64,000 nt of DNA. Source: Chloracidobacterium sp. N. Its GTDB lineage: Bacteria > Acidobacteriota > Blastocatellia > Chloracidobacteriales > Chloracidobacteriaceae. Both the position numbers and the translations under genes were made by a program. This document shows positions 26,027-35,416 of the stretch, piece after piece. The notes under the pieces are model-generated. The model worked only from the letters and a program-made list of their open reading frames with translations, did no database searches and was not told where the DNA came from. Position 1 is the stretch's first letter, and each line of letters starts with the position of its first letter. The stretch covers positions 1,827,819 through 1,891,818 of the forward strand of contig NZ_CP072642.1 of NCBI RefSeq assembly GCF_018304765.1, given 5' to 3'.

Positions 26027-28531
26027 ATGACTTTCCCATCCAGCCTGAAACGCGATACCTTACCGGTTTGCCAGGATATGTTCGCTCAAATCACTATGGT
26101 CTCCAAAATCCCAAGCGCCAACGTGGCGTTGCCGATGACACACGAGTTATCCGATGAACTCCCGTTGACCAACGAGGAGACAGGCGATATTCCCGACACA
26201 CTGCCGTTGTTGCCGCTGCGCGACATCGTCGTTTTTCCATTTCTCATTGTTCCCCTTTTTGTACAGCGCGAGAAATCGCAACGCGCCATCGAAAACGCCC
26301 TCCCCAACCGGCGTCTGATTGTGCTCGCCACCCAGCGCGATCCAGAGCATGAGGACCCAACCGGCGATGACCTGCACCGGGTTGGTACGATTGCGGCCGT
26401 GATGCGCCTGCTCAAAACCGGCGATGGCCGGGTGCGGATTCTCGTTCAGGGATTGGCGCGCGCAACGCTTCTGCGTGTGACCGACGAAGCCGGCTACATG
26501 CAGGCGCAGGTGCAAACCATTCCTGAAGCCTCGGTGGAGATGACCCTGGAAGTTGAAGCCCTGGTCCGCGCGGTCAAGGGATTGCTCGAACGGATTGTCA
26601 CCCTGGGCAAGCAGATTTCTGCCGAAGTGCTCGCCATTGCGGCATCCCTGGATGATCCGGGCCGCCTGGCTGATCTCTGCGCCTCCAACCTCGACGCCAA
26701 GCTCAGCGACGCCCAGGCGATTCTCGAAGAAGCCGACCCCATTGCCCGTCTGCGGCGCGTTCACGACCTCATGGCCCGCGAAGTGGGCATTCTCACGGTA
26801 CAGCAGGAAATCAGCAGCCAGGCCAAGGGTGAGATTGACCGCTCCCAGCGCGAGTTCTACCTGCGCCAGCAGCTCAAGGCCATTCAGCAGGAGTTGGGTG
26901 AAGTTTCCGATGCTGGCGACGAAGTGGCGGCCTACCAGGAGAAAATTGCCGAAGCCCGCCTTCCCGAACCGGCGCGGGAAGAAGCGACGCGCCAACTCAA
27001 ACGCCTTGAACGGCTCCACCCGGACGCCGCCGAGGCGGGGCTGCTGCGGACGTATCTGGATACCCTGCTGGCGCTTCCCTGGAACACCTTTTCGGAAGAC
27101 CACATTGACCTTCAGCACGTCAAAGCCGTCCTCGATGCCGACCATTACGGCCTCGAAAAGGTCAAGGAGCGCATTCTCGAAGCCCTGGCGGTACGGCGGC
27201 TCAAACCGGATACCAAAGGGCTGTTATTGTGTCTGGTCGGGCCGCCCGGCGTGGGCAAGACCTCTCTCGGCCGGTCGGTGGCCAAAGCCATCGGGCGCAA
27301 GTTCGTCCACATTTCACTGGGTGGCGTCCACGACGAAGCTGAAATCCGTGGGCACCGCCGAACCTACGTGGGTGCCATGCCCGGACGCATCATCCTTGGG
27401 CTTCAGCAGGCCGGGACGAAAAACCCGCTGATGCTCCTCGATGAAGTGGACAAACTGGGCAACGACTTCCGGGGCGATCCGGCCTCGGCGCTGCTGGAAG
27501 TGCTTGACCCGGAACAAAACCACGCCTTCCGTGACAACTACTTGGGTGTGCCGTTTGACCTTTCAAAAGTCATGTTCCTGCTGACGGCCAACGTCACCGA
27601 CACGATTCAACCGGCCCTGCGCGACCGGCTCGAAATTGTGCGGTTGCCGGGCTACACCCAGGAAGAAAAACTCGTCATTGCCCGGCGGCATCTCGTGCCC
27701 AAGCAGCTTGCCGAGAGCGGCCTGACCGGCAAGCATCTGGCCATCACGGAAAGCGCCCTGCGGATGACCATTGCCCGCTACACCCGTGAGGCCGGCGTCC
27801 GCCAGCTTGAACGTGAAATTGGCAAGCTGTGCCGCAAGGTGGCGCGGCGCGTCGCCGAAGGCGACAGCGGGAAAGTCACCATCACGGCCGCCAATCTGGC
27901 TGATTACCTTGGCGTTCCGAAGTTCAAAGCCGACGCCATTTTGTCCCAGGATCGCATCGGCGTGGCCGCCGGATTGGCCTGGACGAGTGTCGGCGGCGAC
28001 GTGATGCACGTCGAAGCCCTCCTGCTGCGCGGCAAGGGCGGGCTGCTTCTGACGGGCAAGCTGGGTGAAGTCATGAAGGAATCCGCCCATGCGGCACTGT
28101 CGTATGCCAAGTCCCGCGCCCGCGAACTGGGTATCGAGCCTGATGTTTTCACGCAGCATGACCTCCACATTCACGTACCGGAAGGCGCAATTCCGAAGGA
28201 CGGGCCTTCAGCCGGGATCACCATGGCCACCGCCATGGTGTCGGCGCTGTCCCGCCGTCCTGTCAGGCGCACGGTGGCGATGACAGGCGAAATCACCCTG
28301 CGCGGCGATGTCCTGCCTGTCGGCGGTATCCGCGAAAAAATCCTGGCCGCGCGGCGGGCCGGCATCAAAACCGTCATCCTTCCGGCGCAGAACCAGCCGG
28401 ATGTCAGGGACATCCCGGCGGAACTCGTCAAAGGTCTCAAATTCATCTACGTGCAGGAGGTCAGCGAAGTGTTTGCCGCAGCGCTCGGCAAGGCGGCAAA
28501 GACTTTGCCGGCCAAGGGAGTCAACAAATGA
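26027..28531 (+). CDS. lon: ATP-dependent protease Lon
   Basis: The 834-residue protein has the Lon order. The N-terminal substrate domain ('[20 protein letters not shown]' near residue 60) is followed by a coiled helical region with '[15 protein letters not shown]'. The AAA+ module has Walker A '[11 protein letters not shown]' and Walker B '[11 protein letters not shown]'. The protease domain carries the Ser-Lys dyad, Ser in '[14 protein letters not shown]' and Lys in '[15 protein letters not shown]'. Lon degrades misfolded and regulatory proteins. The first ~35 residues are not conserved, and internal ATGs at 26078 and 26099 are plausible starts. The downstream redoxin gene overlaps it by four bases. 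Confidence 0.95.
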   Translation: MTFPSSLKRDTLPVCQDMFAQITMVSKIPSANVALPMTHELSDELPLTNEETGDIPDTLPLLPLRDIVVFPFLIVPLFVQREKSQRAIENALPNRRLIVLATQRDPEHEDPTGDDLHRVGTIAAVMRLLKTGDGRVRILVQGLARATLLRVTDEAGYMQAQVQTIPEASVEMTLEVEALVRAVKGLLERIVTLGKQISAEVLAIAASLDDPGRLADLCASNLDAKLSDAQAILEEADPIARLRRVHDLMAREVGILTVQQEISSQAKGEIDRSQREFYLRQQLKAIQQELGEVSDAGDEVAAYQEKIAEARLPEPAREEATRQLKRLERLHPDAAEAGLLRTYLDTLLALPWNTFSEDHIDLQHVKAVLDADHYGLEKVKERILEALAVRRLKPDTKGLLLCLVGPPGVGKTSLGRSVAKAIGRKFVHISLGGVHDEAEIRGHRRTYVGAMPGRIILGLQQAGTKNPLMLLDEVDKLGNDFRGDPASALLEVLDPEQNHAFRDNYLGVPFDLSKVMFLLTANVTDTIQPALRDRLEIVRLPGYTQEEKLVIARRHLVPKQLAESGLTGKHLAITESALRMTIARYTREAGVRQLEREIGKLCRKVARRVAEGDSGKVTITAANLADYLGVPKFKADAILSQDRIGVAAGLAWTSVGGDVMHVEALLLRGKGGLLLTGKLGEVMKESAHAALSYAKSRARELGIEPDVFTQHDLHIHVPEGAIPKDGPSAGITMATAMVSALSRRPVRRTVAMTGEITLRGDVLPVGGIREKILAARRAGIKTVILPAQNQPDVRDIPAELVKGLKFIYVQEVSEVFAAALGKAAKTLPAKGVNK

Positions 28532-29232
28532 AACGCAACCACTGGACGCACCTGCTCTGTCTGCTGGCACTGGCGTGGTTCAGCCTGGCGGACGCACCCG
28601 CCGTGGCAGTCCCCCGGCACATGGACATGAACACGACGGAAGACGGGCATGAGTACGCCCCGCTGCAAACCGTCAAGCTGCCCTACAAAGACTGGACCTA
28701 TCCCGGACTCGACGGCCAACCCATCAACCTGCGGACGTGGATGCAGGGCAAGAAACTCGTGCTGGTTGTGTACTTCGCGCCCTGGTGTGGCAACTGGCGC
28801 TATGAGGCCGAAGTTCTGTCCCGCCTGCACGCCAAATATCAACCGCATGGGCTGGGCATCATTGCTGTCAACGAATACGGCACTACCGACGAGACCAGGG
28901 CCTTTTTTGGTGAAGCCGGTGCGCCTTACCCGGTCGTGGTTGAATCCGAAGACCGCCGCCGGATTGGCGAAACTTCCCATGCGCTGTACCGGCGGATGAC
29001 GGGCGACTTCCGCACTTACGGTTCCCCCTACAACATCTTCCTTGAGCCGGCAGCAGTCATCGAAACGGGTGAGGTGCTGGCGGAGCAGGTCACCGTCGCC
29101 AATGGTGAACTCATCGAAGCCGAGGCCGAGGCGTTCATCCGTAAAAAGCTGGGACTGCCGGCGGCCTCCGGGCCAACAGCGAACCCTTCCCAACCGGACA
29201 AGCTAGGCTCACCCCTGTTACGCATGCGCTGA
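28528..29232 (+). CDS. Secreted redoxin/TlpA-like protein with a single active-site cysteine
   Basis: The ATG overlaps the lon stop (ATGA). The 234-residue protein has a signal peptide (about 1-28) and a thioredoxin-fold domain: 'GLDGQPINLRTWMQGKKLVL', 'YFAPWCGNWRYEAEVLSRL', 'GIIAVNEYGTTDETRAFF'. The active-site motif is WCGNW, so the second cysteine of CxxC is missing. That argues against a classical disulfide reductase and for a peroxiredoxin-like or one-cysteine role in the periplasm. Translational coupling to lon is unusual and hints at a stress-related unit with the thioesterase that follows. Confidence 0.83.
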   Translation: MKRNHWTHLLCLLALAWFSLADAPAVAVPRHMDMNTTEDGHEYAPLQTVKLPYKDWTYPGLDGQPINLRTWMQGKKLVLVVYFAPWCGNWRYEAEVLSRLHAKYQPHGLGIIAVNEYGTTDETRAFFGEAGAPYPVVVESEDRRRIGETSHALYRRMTGDFRTYGSPYNIFLEPAAVIETGEVLAEQVTVANGELIEAEAEAFIRKKLGLPAASGPTANPSQPDKLGSPLLRMR

Positions 29233-29699
29233 TGACCGCCCTGCTGCCGCGTCTGTCTGCCCAGGAACTCAATGACTTGCTGCACAACGCTTTTCCGCTT
29301 GTGCCGCCAGGGTTGTTTTGTGTCGAAACCGTAGAACCCATGCGGGTTCGGGTGCGGATGCGCAGGCTCGAAGAGCACATTCGCCCCGGCGGGACGCTTT
29401 CCGGCCCGGCGCTGTTTACGCTGGCGGACACAGCACTGTACCTGGTCGTTCTGGCCATGTGCGGCCCCGTGCTGGAAGCCGTCACCAGTGAGATGACGAT
29501 TCACTACCTGCGGCGTCCGGTCGCGCGCGACGCCATCGGCGAGGCTACCCTTTTGCGATTGAGCCAAAGATCGGCCGTCGGCGAGGTTCTCATCCGTGTT
29601 GCTGATGACCCGACACCGGTGGCTCATGCCGTCGGAACTTATGCCCTTCCAAAAAACGCTAGCTCGTTGGGGCAAGCCACCAGCGACAGCTCCGCGTGA
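29232..29699 (+). CDS. PaaI-type hotdog-fold thioesterase
   Basis: The ATG shares one base with the redoxin stop (TGATG). The 155-residue protein has the hotdog pattern: the long helix 'RPGGTLSGPALFTLADTALY' with the conserved Gly and Asp, then 'AVTSEMTIHYLRRPVARD' and 'GEVLIRVAD' strands. PaaI-type enzymes hydrolyse acyl- or aryl-CoA thioesters as dimers or tetramers. Third gene of the apparent lon-redoxin-thioesterase unit; the substrate cannot be read from sequence. Confidence 0.85.
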   Translation: MTALLPRLSAQELNDLLHNAFPLVPPGLFCVETVEPMRVRVRMRRLEEHIRPGGTLSGPALFTLADTALYLVVLAMCGPVLEAVTSEMTIHYLRRPVARDAIGEATLLRLSQRSAVGEVLIRVADDPTPVAHAVGTYALPKNASSLGQATSDSSA

Positions 29700-29732
29700 T
29701 GATATTTTTCCTGAAGACTTTGGCAAACCGGG

Positions 29733-30479
29733 TTACTTTCCGGCTTCTTCAATCCCGACTCTGGTAACAAACAGTACCTTGGGTGATTTGTCGGCATAGG
29801 ACAGGGAGCTTTTCCACACATAGCCTTTTTCTCCGTCCCGGACGTTGACCAGCAAGCCTTCCATCCTGACCATATCGCACTTCCCAAGTCTGAGAAGAAC
29901 TTCTCCGATACTCTCATCGGCTGGCAGAAGCGCCAGGTAGCTGATTGAGTTGTTGATTTCCCTGGGATCAATTTCGCCGGGGATGTAGCTGTAGTAAAAC
30001 TTTTCGGAAATCTCATCAAAGAGAATATTTCTGCAATTGCAGTTACTTCCCATTTGCCGCCACCCGACCCACAACCTGATGGGGGCAATCATTCCAAGCG
30101 GGCTGATGAAGTCAATTTCTGACTTCAAGACCCTGGCCCGGATGGCATAGTTGGCTAATGGTACGATTTCATATCCTTTGAACTGGAATGCAGTGGCTTT
30201 GGTTTCCGTCTGAAGTGGCTGGTACTTCAGCCCGTACTCTGACTCATCCACCTTCCTGATGGGCGGAGGTGTTTTGCTTACAGCCTCAGTTCTGTTTGCG
30301 CTGTTCCGATTTTCCGACAGCTTATTTCCTGCTTCTTCTTTTTCCAAAAGCTCTGAGGCTTGAAGCGAGTCCATGTTGCCGATACTCTTTTTCCAGGTCA
30401 TCGTTCCGTACGGCAGACAATGGGAGACTAGAAACGTAAGCGCAAAAGGTAAAGCAAAAAGCTGCTGTATTCCCCACAT
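29733..30479 (-). CDS. Secreted conserved hypothetical protein, lower GC
   Basis: The ATG at 30479 follows AGGAGGT and gives 248 residues with a signal peptide or anchor ('LFALPFALTFLVSHCL'). A Glu/Asn/Lys-rich spacer (30-90) leads to a C-terminal domain with 'YEIVPLANYAIRARVLKSEI', 'GMIAPIRLWVGWRQM' and 'RMEGLLVNVRDGEKGYVWKS'. I recall a widespread proteobacterial hypothetical family with the same PLA-x-Y...VL, LGWG and W-x-SSL pattern, but it has no known function. The gene is visibly AT-richer than its neighbours and abuts the right inverted-repeat border. It may therefore be a recent arrival. Confidence 0.72.
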   Translation of the reverse strand: MWGIQQLFALPFALTFLVSHCLPYGTMTWKKSIGNMDSLQASELLEKEEAGNKLSENRNSANRTEAVSKTPPPIRKVDESEYGLKYQPLQTETKATAFQFKGYEIVPLANYAIRARVLKSEIDFISPLGMIAPIRLWVGWRQMGSNCNCRNILFDEISEKFYYSYIPGEIDPREINNSISYLALLPADESIGEVLLRLGKCDMVRMEGLLVNVRDGEKGYVWKSSLSYADKSPKVLFVTRVGIEEAGK

Positions 30480-30696
30480 ACGGCTACCTCCTAAATCTTG
30501 TGTGAAATCCAGGAATTGAAATCTGGAACCGATAGCTGTTTTCAGAAACCAACTCACCGGTTTCTTCTTGCGTGGGAAAACGGCTGCTGTGTTACAGCAA
30601 TGAAAAATTGGCAAAGATCAACTGGAACACGCCCGGAGAATGCTTCATTGCCCACTTGGATGCCTGCTGGCTTTTGCTTAGGCTGTCCTGAATGGG

Positions 30697-30948
30697 TCAG
30701 CCTGATCGGGGGTATTGTCCGGGCGGACTGGCGAAATTGACATTGCGCCGGTGCTGATGCAGAACATCCGCGTGCAGGGCATCATCGTCGGGTCACGGGA
30801 GATGTTCGAGGCGATGAACCGTGCCCTGGAGCAGAACCGGATTCGTCCGGTAGTGGACAGAATCTTCACCCTTGAAGAGACACAGCAGGCGTTTGGGTTG
30901 ATGGCGCAGGGTGGACACTTTGGGAAAATCTGCATTCGGATGGACTGA
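30697..30948 (+). pseudogene. 3' fragment of the MDR alcohol dehydrogenase gene
   Basis: This matches the last ~84 codons of the intact gene at 15450-16466. Homology begins abruptly at TCAGCCTGATCGG. Within the first 25 bases there is a one-base difference in length (CGGAGTG in the intact gene, CGGGGGTA here) that breaks the frame. From about 30715 the frame is open to the same stop and reads 'PVLMQNIRVQGIIVGSRE'. No catalytic domain is present, so it cannot act as a dehydrogenase. It is a by-product of the duplication. Confidence 0.9.
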
Positions 30949-30949
30949 G

Positions 30950-32734
30950 GTGATTTCGATTTTTGGTGGGCGTGAGTTATGGCGGCAAGCCCTTCTGTGG
31001 CTTGCCGTTTGTGTTTTGGCGGTGGGGGCTGGGGCGGTGCACCAGTGGCAGACGGGGCGGATTGGGGTGTTGGGGGATTATGCCTACATTGTGGACACGG
31101 CATGGCGGATAGCGCAGGGGGAGGTGATGTACCGGGACTTCGGGTTGCCGCACTCGCCGCTGACGTTTCACGTGCAGGCGACGCTGATCAAGGTGTTTGG
31201 GTTCAGCTATGGGGTGACGGCGTGGTACTGCACGGTGGTGAACGTGGGGTACGTGCTGCTGACGTACGGGCTGGTGCGGGTTTTGGTGCCGGGGTGGTCT
31301 GGGGTGGCGTTGTGTGTGCCGCTGGTATGGCTGGCACCGCACAGTATTTATCCGCATCCGTTTTATGACCCGGACGCCTGTTGGCTGGTGTTGCTGAATC
31401 TGAACCTGCTGCACTGGGTGGCGACGCGGCGGGTGGGGGCGGTGGTGGCGTTTTTGGGTGGGGTGACGACGGTGTTGCCGGCGCTGGCGAAGCAGAATGT
31501 GGGGTATCCGTATGTGGCGTTGGTGGTGGTGGCGGTGGTGTGGTGGGGGTGGTTGCGTGGGCGGTGGGTAGGTGCTGGGGCGGGCAGCCGGGGAGAGGGC
31601 AAGGGGGAGAGCAAGGCAGAGGGGACAGCAGAGCTGGATGTTGTGGGTTTGCGGTGGTTTGGGGCAGGAGTGGTGGTGGGCGTGGTTGGGGCGGCGGTGT
31701 GGCTGGGGCTGACCTGTGGGTTGGGCAACTACTGGCGGTGGGTGTTTGCCTCTGCCAGCCGCCGGTTGGCAGACCTGACGTTCATTTTGGAGACTTATGG
31801 AAACTATGAGTCGTGGGTGCTGGGTGGGCTGATGGTGTTGGGGTGGTGGCTGTGGCAGCGAAAAGGCGAGGGGGCGCGCCCGTTCTGGGTGGCAACCGCA
31901 AGTGCGACACTTTTGCTGGGGCCTTTTGTCGTGGTGAGCGCCATAACCTGGCTCTGCGGACGCTTCTTCGTTGGGTTCGATTATCCGCTGTTGTCGCTGT
32001 GGGTTCCGGTCATGATCCTCACGCTGGTCGTTGGATTATGGCAACTGCCGGCAGTCTTGTCGGCGTCACAGCCGGTTCGGACGATGCTCCCGTGGATAGC
32101 CGTCATCCTGACGTTCTTTTCATTTCTTTCCCAAGGGCATACCGGATCGTCCTACGGGATATGGGCACTTTTTGTGCTTATGATGGCATATGCAATGCCG
32201 CTACCTGGCAAATGCTGGCAATTACTGATGTGTTGGACTTTCGCTACCACCCTGACACTTGCAGCTATTCCCTATGTATATCGCAATATTCGGTTACGCT
32301 ACATTGACAGGCGCGGAAAAACACTGCAAACCGTTACTTCTGGTTCATTCCGTGGCTTTACAGTTCATGTTCCTCACCTCAGTAACTTTTTTGAACTGTT
32401 GGATTTTGTGACTAAATACATTCCCGAATCCGAGCCAGTGGTATGTGTTCCGCAGGAGGATCCGTTTTACGTGATGACAGGGCGACGCAATCCCCTTCCG
32501 ATGGTCATCTTTGACCGCACAGCTACGCCTCTTTCCCCAGAAGAGATTGTAGAAGAAGCCGAGCGCCGTCAGGTGAAATGGGTGATTGTCAAGCGCGTAC
32601 TGCAATTTGGTGGCCTTGCAGGAGAGACCAAAGGACTCCCGGAAGTGTTCTCGGAGAAGTACTCAAGGGTGGCACGGCTGAAGGGTTATGACATCCTCTA
32701 TCGGTCGGCTCCAGCGCAAGTTGATTCCCCCTGA
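30950..32734 (+). CDS. Polytopic membrane glycosyltransferase-like protein, copy B
   Basis: The GTG at 30950 lies one base after the ADH-fragment stop and gives 594 residues. The first ~200 residues are almost identical to copy A, including the 'VDTAWRIAQGEVMYRDFGLP' loop. The charged hinge is changed ('SRGEGKGESKAEGTAE'), and the C-terminal half has many substitutions and AT-richer codons (for example around 32190-32450). It ends in the same 'ARLKGYDILYRSAPAQ' tail. Predicted to be an inner-membrane GT39-like enzyme or polymer-related protein. Unlike copy A it has no intact gene upstream on its strand, so whether and from where it is transcribed is unclear. Confidence 0.7.
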   Translation: MISIFGGRELWRQALLWLAVCVLAVGAGAVHQWQTGRIGVLGDYAYIVDTAWRIAQGEVMYRDFGLPHSPLTFHVQATLIKVFGFSYGVTAWYCTVVNVGYVLLTYGLVRVLVPGWSGVALCVPLVWLAPHSIYPHPFYDPDACWLVLLNLNLLHWVATRRVGAVVAFLGGVTTVLPALAKQNVGYPYVALVVVAVVWWGWLRGRWVGAGAGSRGEGKGESKAEGTAELDVVGLRWFGAGVVVGVVGAAVWLGLTCGLGNYWRWVFASASRRLADLTFILETYGNYESWVLGGLMVLGWWLWQRKGEGARPFWVATASATLLLGPFVVVSAITWLCGRFFVGFDYPLLSLWVPVMILTLVVGLWQLPAVLSASQPVRTMLPWIAVILTFFSFLSQGHTGSSYGIWALFVLMMAYAMPLPGKCWQLLMCWTFATTLTLAAIPYVYRNIRLRYIDRRGKTLQTVTSGSFRGFTVHVPHLSNFFELLDFVTKYIPESEPVVCVPQEDPFYVMTGRRNPLPMVIFDRTATPLSPEEIVEEAERRQVKWVIVKRVLQFGGLAGETKGLPEVFSEKYSRVARLKGYDILYRSAPAQVDSP

Positions 32735-32786
32735 ACAGGCAGGCCGTCGCGCTGTCCTTCCGACAAACTTCGATGCCAGGGGAGTT

Positions 32787-34040
32787 TTATTTCCAACTGA
32801 GCAGTGGCCGGGCGTCCGGTCGCCGGAATGAGGCCAACGCCCCTGCCGCCAGGATGATGAAATACACATCCAGGTAACTCCGGTGGCTGGTATGCGCCCA
32901 GAAAACCGCCGTGACCACACTGAAAGCCAAGACGTGCGCCACGCACAGAAGCAGCGCCGGCCAGTTTTTCCGGCGTCCCAGAAGCCATAGTCCAACTCCG
33001 GCCAGCAGCATCACGGGCACGTAAGACACCCCATAGATGAGCTGTTCCATCCGGCCTTTGACCGGATTGAGCTGCCACCAGAACGCTGCGCCCAGCTTGC
33101 GGCACGCTCCCCAGGCAGTCGCCCCCGGATGTGACCGGATATAGGCCCACGCCCGGGCGCGAAACCAGTCGTCAAGGTCCGTTTCACGGCGCGTGGCCCG
33201 TTCGACTTCGGCCAGTTCGGCTGGTGTCATGGCAGCCCAGGCCGCCGCCGTGCTGCGGTCAATGCTTTCGACCGGATAATGGGTAAAGGTCTGGGGATTA
33301 TTCGCTATCCAGAGCGAGTGTCCCAGACGGGTCGTCAGCACCGGACGCCCCACGACCAGCCAGTTGCGCGCCAGCCATGGGAGTAGCACAAACAACAACG
33401 CCAAGGCATAGCCGCCAACTACCGGCCACCGCCGGTTTGATGAAATAGCCTGGCAACTCCACCAGAGCCAGCCAAGTGCCAACGGAACAACCGGCGCCAA
33501 AGAAGGACGTACGAGCATCGCCACGCCGGTCAGGCTGCCCGCCAAAAGCGCCTGACGCAGTGGATGACTGGATACCGGCACAAGGGCCAGCGCCAGCGTC
33601 GCCAGGGCAACGGTTGCCGTGTAGAGTCCTGTTTCCTGAAGCGCCGTGTCATGGACGACAAAGTAGGGATACAGCGCCGTACCTACAGCAGCCAGCCACC
33701 CGGCCGGCGCGCTGAACCACAGCCGCGCCAAATGGTAGGCGCACCAGACCGTTACCACGCCAACGGCCGACTGTGCGGCCGCAATGGACAGAAAGTTTCG
33801 TTCGCCGCCAGTGACAAGCGCCAGGAATACCGGATACAGCGGCGTCCAGTAGGCGCAGGTGAGCGCGTCCAGACAGAAGGTGTGCTCCCGGACGAGCTTC
33901 TGGGCCAGATCGAAATAAAAGCCGTAGCTTTGTTCCCAGAAGGTGGCATCGCCACGCGCCACCCGAACGCCAAAGCGCACCCCACCAGCCAGAAACGCCA
34001 CGGTGAGGAACCCGGCCAGGTGTCGCCAGCGGTCAGGCAT
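32787..34040 (-). CDS. Membrane glycosyltransferase, GT39/ArnT-like
   Basis: From the ATG at 34040 (overlapping the ribBX stop by eight bases) the protein has 417 residues and about nine hydrophobic segments. The N-terminal loop reads '[17 protein letters not shown]' and '[11 protein letters not shown]'. A second marker is '[20 protein letters not shown]', with the acidic residue placed as in dolichyl/polyprenyl-phosphate-mannose transferases. A soluble segment (about 255-320) has 'YPVESIDRS' and '[13 protein letters not shown]'. It likely glycosylates a lipid or protein on the periplasmic side. It converges on copy B of the duplicated gene and is unrelated to it beyond the broad fold. Confidence 0.72.
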   Translation of the reverse strand: MPDRWRHLAGFLTVAFLAGGVRFGVRVARGDATFWEQSYGFYFDLAQKLVREHTFCLDALTCAYWTPLYPVFLALVTGGERNFLSIAAAQSAVGVVTVWCAYHLARLWFSAPAGWLAAVGTALYPYFVVHDTALQETGLYTATVALATLALALVPVSSHPLRQALLAGSLTGVAMLVRPSLAPVVPLALGWLWWSCQAISSNRRWPVVGGYALALLFVLLPWLARNWLVVGRPVLTTRLGHSLWIANNPQTFTHYPVESIDRSTAAAWAAMTPAELAEVERATRRETDLDDWFRARAWAYIRSHPGATAWGACRKLGAAFWWQLNPVKGRMEQLIYGVSYVPVMLLAGVGLWLLGRRKNWPALLLCVAHVLAFSVVTAVFWAHTSHRSYLDVYFIILAAGALASFRRPDARPLLSWK

Positions 34041-35148
34041 CGAGGGGCACCGTCTCGACAAACACCAGACCAAACCCTTCCAGCGCCGTCAGGCGGCGGG
34101 GATGATTGGTGAGCAGGCGGATGCGATGCAGCCCCAGTGCACGCAGGATTTGCGCCCCGGTGCCATAGTCGCGGACGCTCCCGTGAACGACAGATTGACC
34201 GTTGGCAATCGCCCGCAGATGCTCCTCCAGGTGCGTTCCGGCATGTTTCTGCCGGAGATAGAGCAGGACGCCACTCCCTTCAGCCGCAATTTTGTCGAGC
34301 GCACACCGCAGCCACCGGCCGGCCTCGTCGCTGGCTTCTTCAAACACGTCGCCAAGCAGGGTTTGCGAGTGCACCCGCACCAGCGCGGCCTCTTTCTTTT
34401 CGGGTTCTCCCATCACCAGCGCCAGATGCACCTCATCGGTGATGTCACTGCGAAATGTCATGGCGCGAAACCGCCCACTGGGCAGGTTCACTATGGCCTC
34501 GGCCGTGCAGCGGACGTGGATTTCATTGGCGAGCCGGTACCGGATCAGATCGGCAACCGAGACGATTTTCAGCCCATGCCGGCGGGCAAACTCAATGAGT
34601 TGCGGCAAGCGCGCCATCGTACCGTCGTCATTCATGATTTCGCAAATCACTCCGGCCGGCGTTAGTCCTGCGAGGCGCGCCAGGTCCACGCTGGCTTCCG
34701 TCTGCCCCGGACGTACCAGCACGCCGCCACGCCGGGCGCGCAGGGGGAACACGTGGCCGGGACGCGCCAGGTCCTCCGGGCGCGTAGCCGGGTTGACGGC
34801 CGTGAGAATCGTCGTGGCGCGGTCGGCTGCCGAAATTCCGGTTGTCACACCCCGTTTGGCTTCGATGGAGACGGTAAAGGCCGTCCCAAACCCGGAGGTG
34901 TTGTTGGCGACCTGAAGGGGTAGATCGAGTTCGTCACAGCGTTCTTCCGTCAGTGAAAGACAGATGAGGCCGCGCCCATACTTGGCCATGAAGTTGATGA
35001 TGTCCGGTGTGACCTTCTCGGCGGCGCAGACGAGATCGCCCTCGTTTTCACGGTCTTCATCATCCACAACGATGACCATGCGCCCGGCCCGGATGTCGGC
35101 AATGGCTTCCTCAATAGGAGCAAGTGCCATAAGACTTGGATTTTTCAT
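34033..35148 (-). CDS. ribB: 3,4-dihydroxy-2-butanone-4-phosphate synthase with degenerate RibA domain (RibBX-type)
   Basis: The N-terminal domain (1-205) is RibB, with '[19 protein letters not shown]', '[19 protein letters not shown]' and '[16 protein letters not shown]'; the last has Gln where E. coli RibB has the ligand His. It makes the four-carbon precursor of riboflavin from ribulose 5-phosphate. The C-terminal domain (206-371) aligns with GTP cyclohydrolase II but reads '[18 protein letters not shown]' where active RibA has the zinc cysteines of CLTGD...RCDCG. All three zinc ligands are gone, so this half is very likely catalytically dead, as in the described RibBX proteins. A separate RibA should exist elsewhere. 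Confidence 0.88.
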   Translation of the reverse strand: MKNPSLMALAPIEEAIADIRAGRMVIVVDDEDRENEGDLVCAAEKVTPDIINFMAKYGRGLICLSLTEERCDELDLPLQVANNTSGFGTAFTVSIEAKRGVTTGISAADRATTILTAVNPATRPEDLARPGHVFPLRARRGGVLVRPGQTEASVDLARLAGLTPAGVICEIMNDDGTMARLPQLIEFARRHGLKIVSVADLIRYRLANEIHVRCTAEAIVNLPSGRFRAMTFRSDITDEVHLALVMGEPEKKEAALVRVHSQTLLGDVFEEASDEAGRWLRCALDKIAAEGSGVLLYLRQKHAGTHLEEHLRAIANGQSVVHGSVRDYGTGAQILRALGLHRIRLLTNHPRRLTALEGFGLVFVETVPLDA

Positions 35149-35262
35149 TTCTCTCTTGTGCGGTGGCTGGCAACGGTGTCATCTCCGTTTGTAGTGTTTG
35201 TCCACATCGGACGCAACGCCACCCAACTGATTTCACTCGTTTACCGCTCCCGCCAACAGCAA

Positions 35263-35283
35263 GAGTGGCGAGTGGTGAGTGGC
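35263..35283. repeat. Tandem heptamer GAGTGGY x3
   Basis: GAGTGGC, GAGTGGT and GAGTGGC follow one another exactly, then decay into GATGGTG. Short tandem heptamers of this kind are common in intergenic DNA of cyanobacteria and some other phototrophs. Function unknown. Confidence 0.7.
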
Positions 35284-35416
35284 GATGGTGATAGGAGGTG
35301 CCGGCGGAATGTGGAAAAAGCAATCCCTGGCAGCTTTGCGGGCCTGGCCTGGAATGCAGACAGAAAATAGCAGGCGAAGAAGGGCTACCTGCACTCAGGT
35401 TTTCAGGCAAAACTTT

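Larger units (their letters stand above)
30697..32738 (+). repeat. Inverted 2.05 kb duplication, copy B
   Basis: This is the inverted partner of 13651-15700. It runs from inside the ADH fragment to a few bases past the glycosyltransferase stop (GATTCCCCCTGAACAGG, against GATTCACCCTGAGCAGG in copy A). Flanking sequence is unrelated to that of copy A. The repeats are in opposite orientation, 15 kb apart, which permits inversion of the intervening block by homologous recombination. Confidence 0.93.

Noticed and set aside
13651-32738. Composite transposon with the 2 kb inverted repeats as IS elements
   Set aside because: The repeats encode part of a dehydrogenase and a membrane transferase, with no transposase, terminal inverted repeats or target-site duplication visible.
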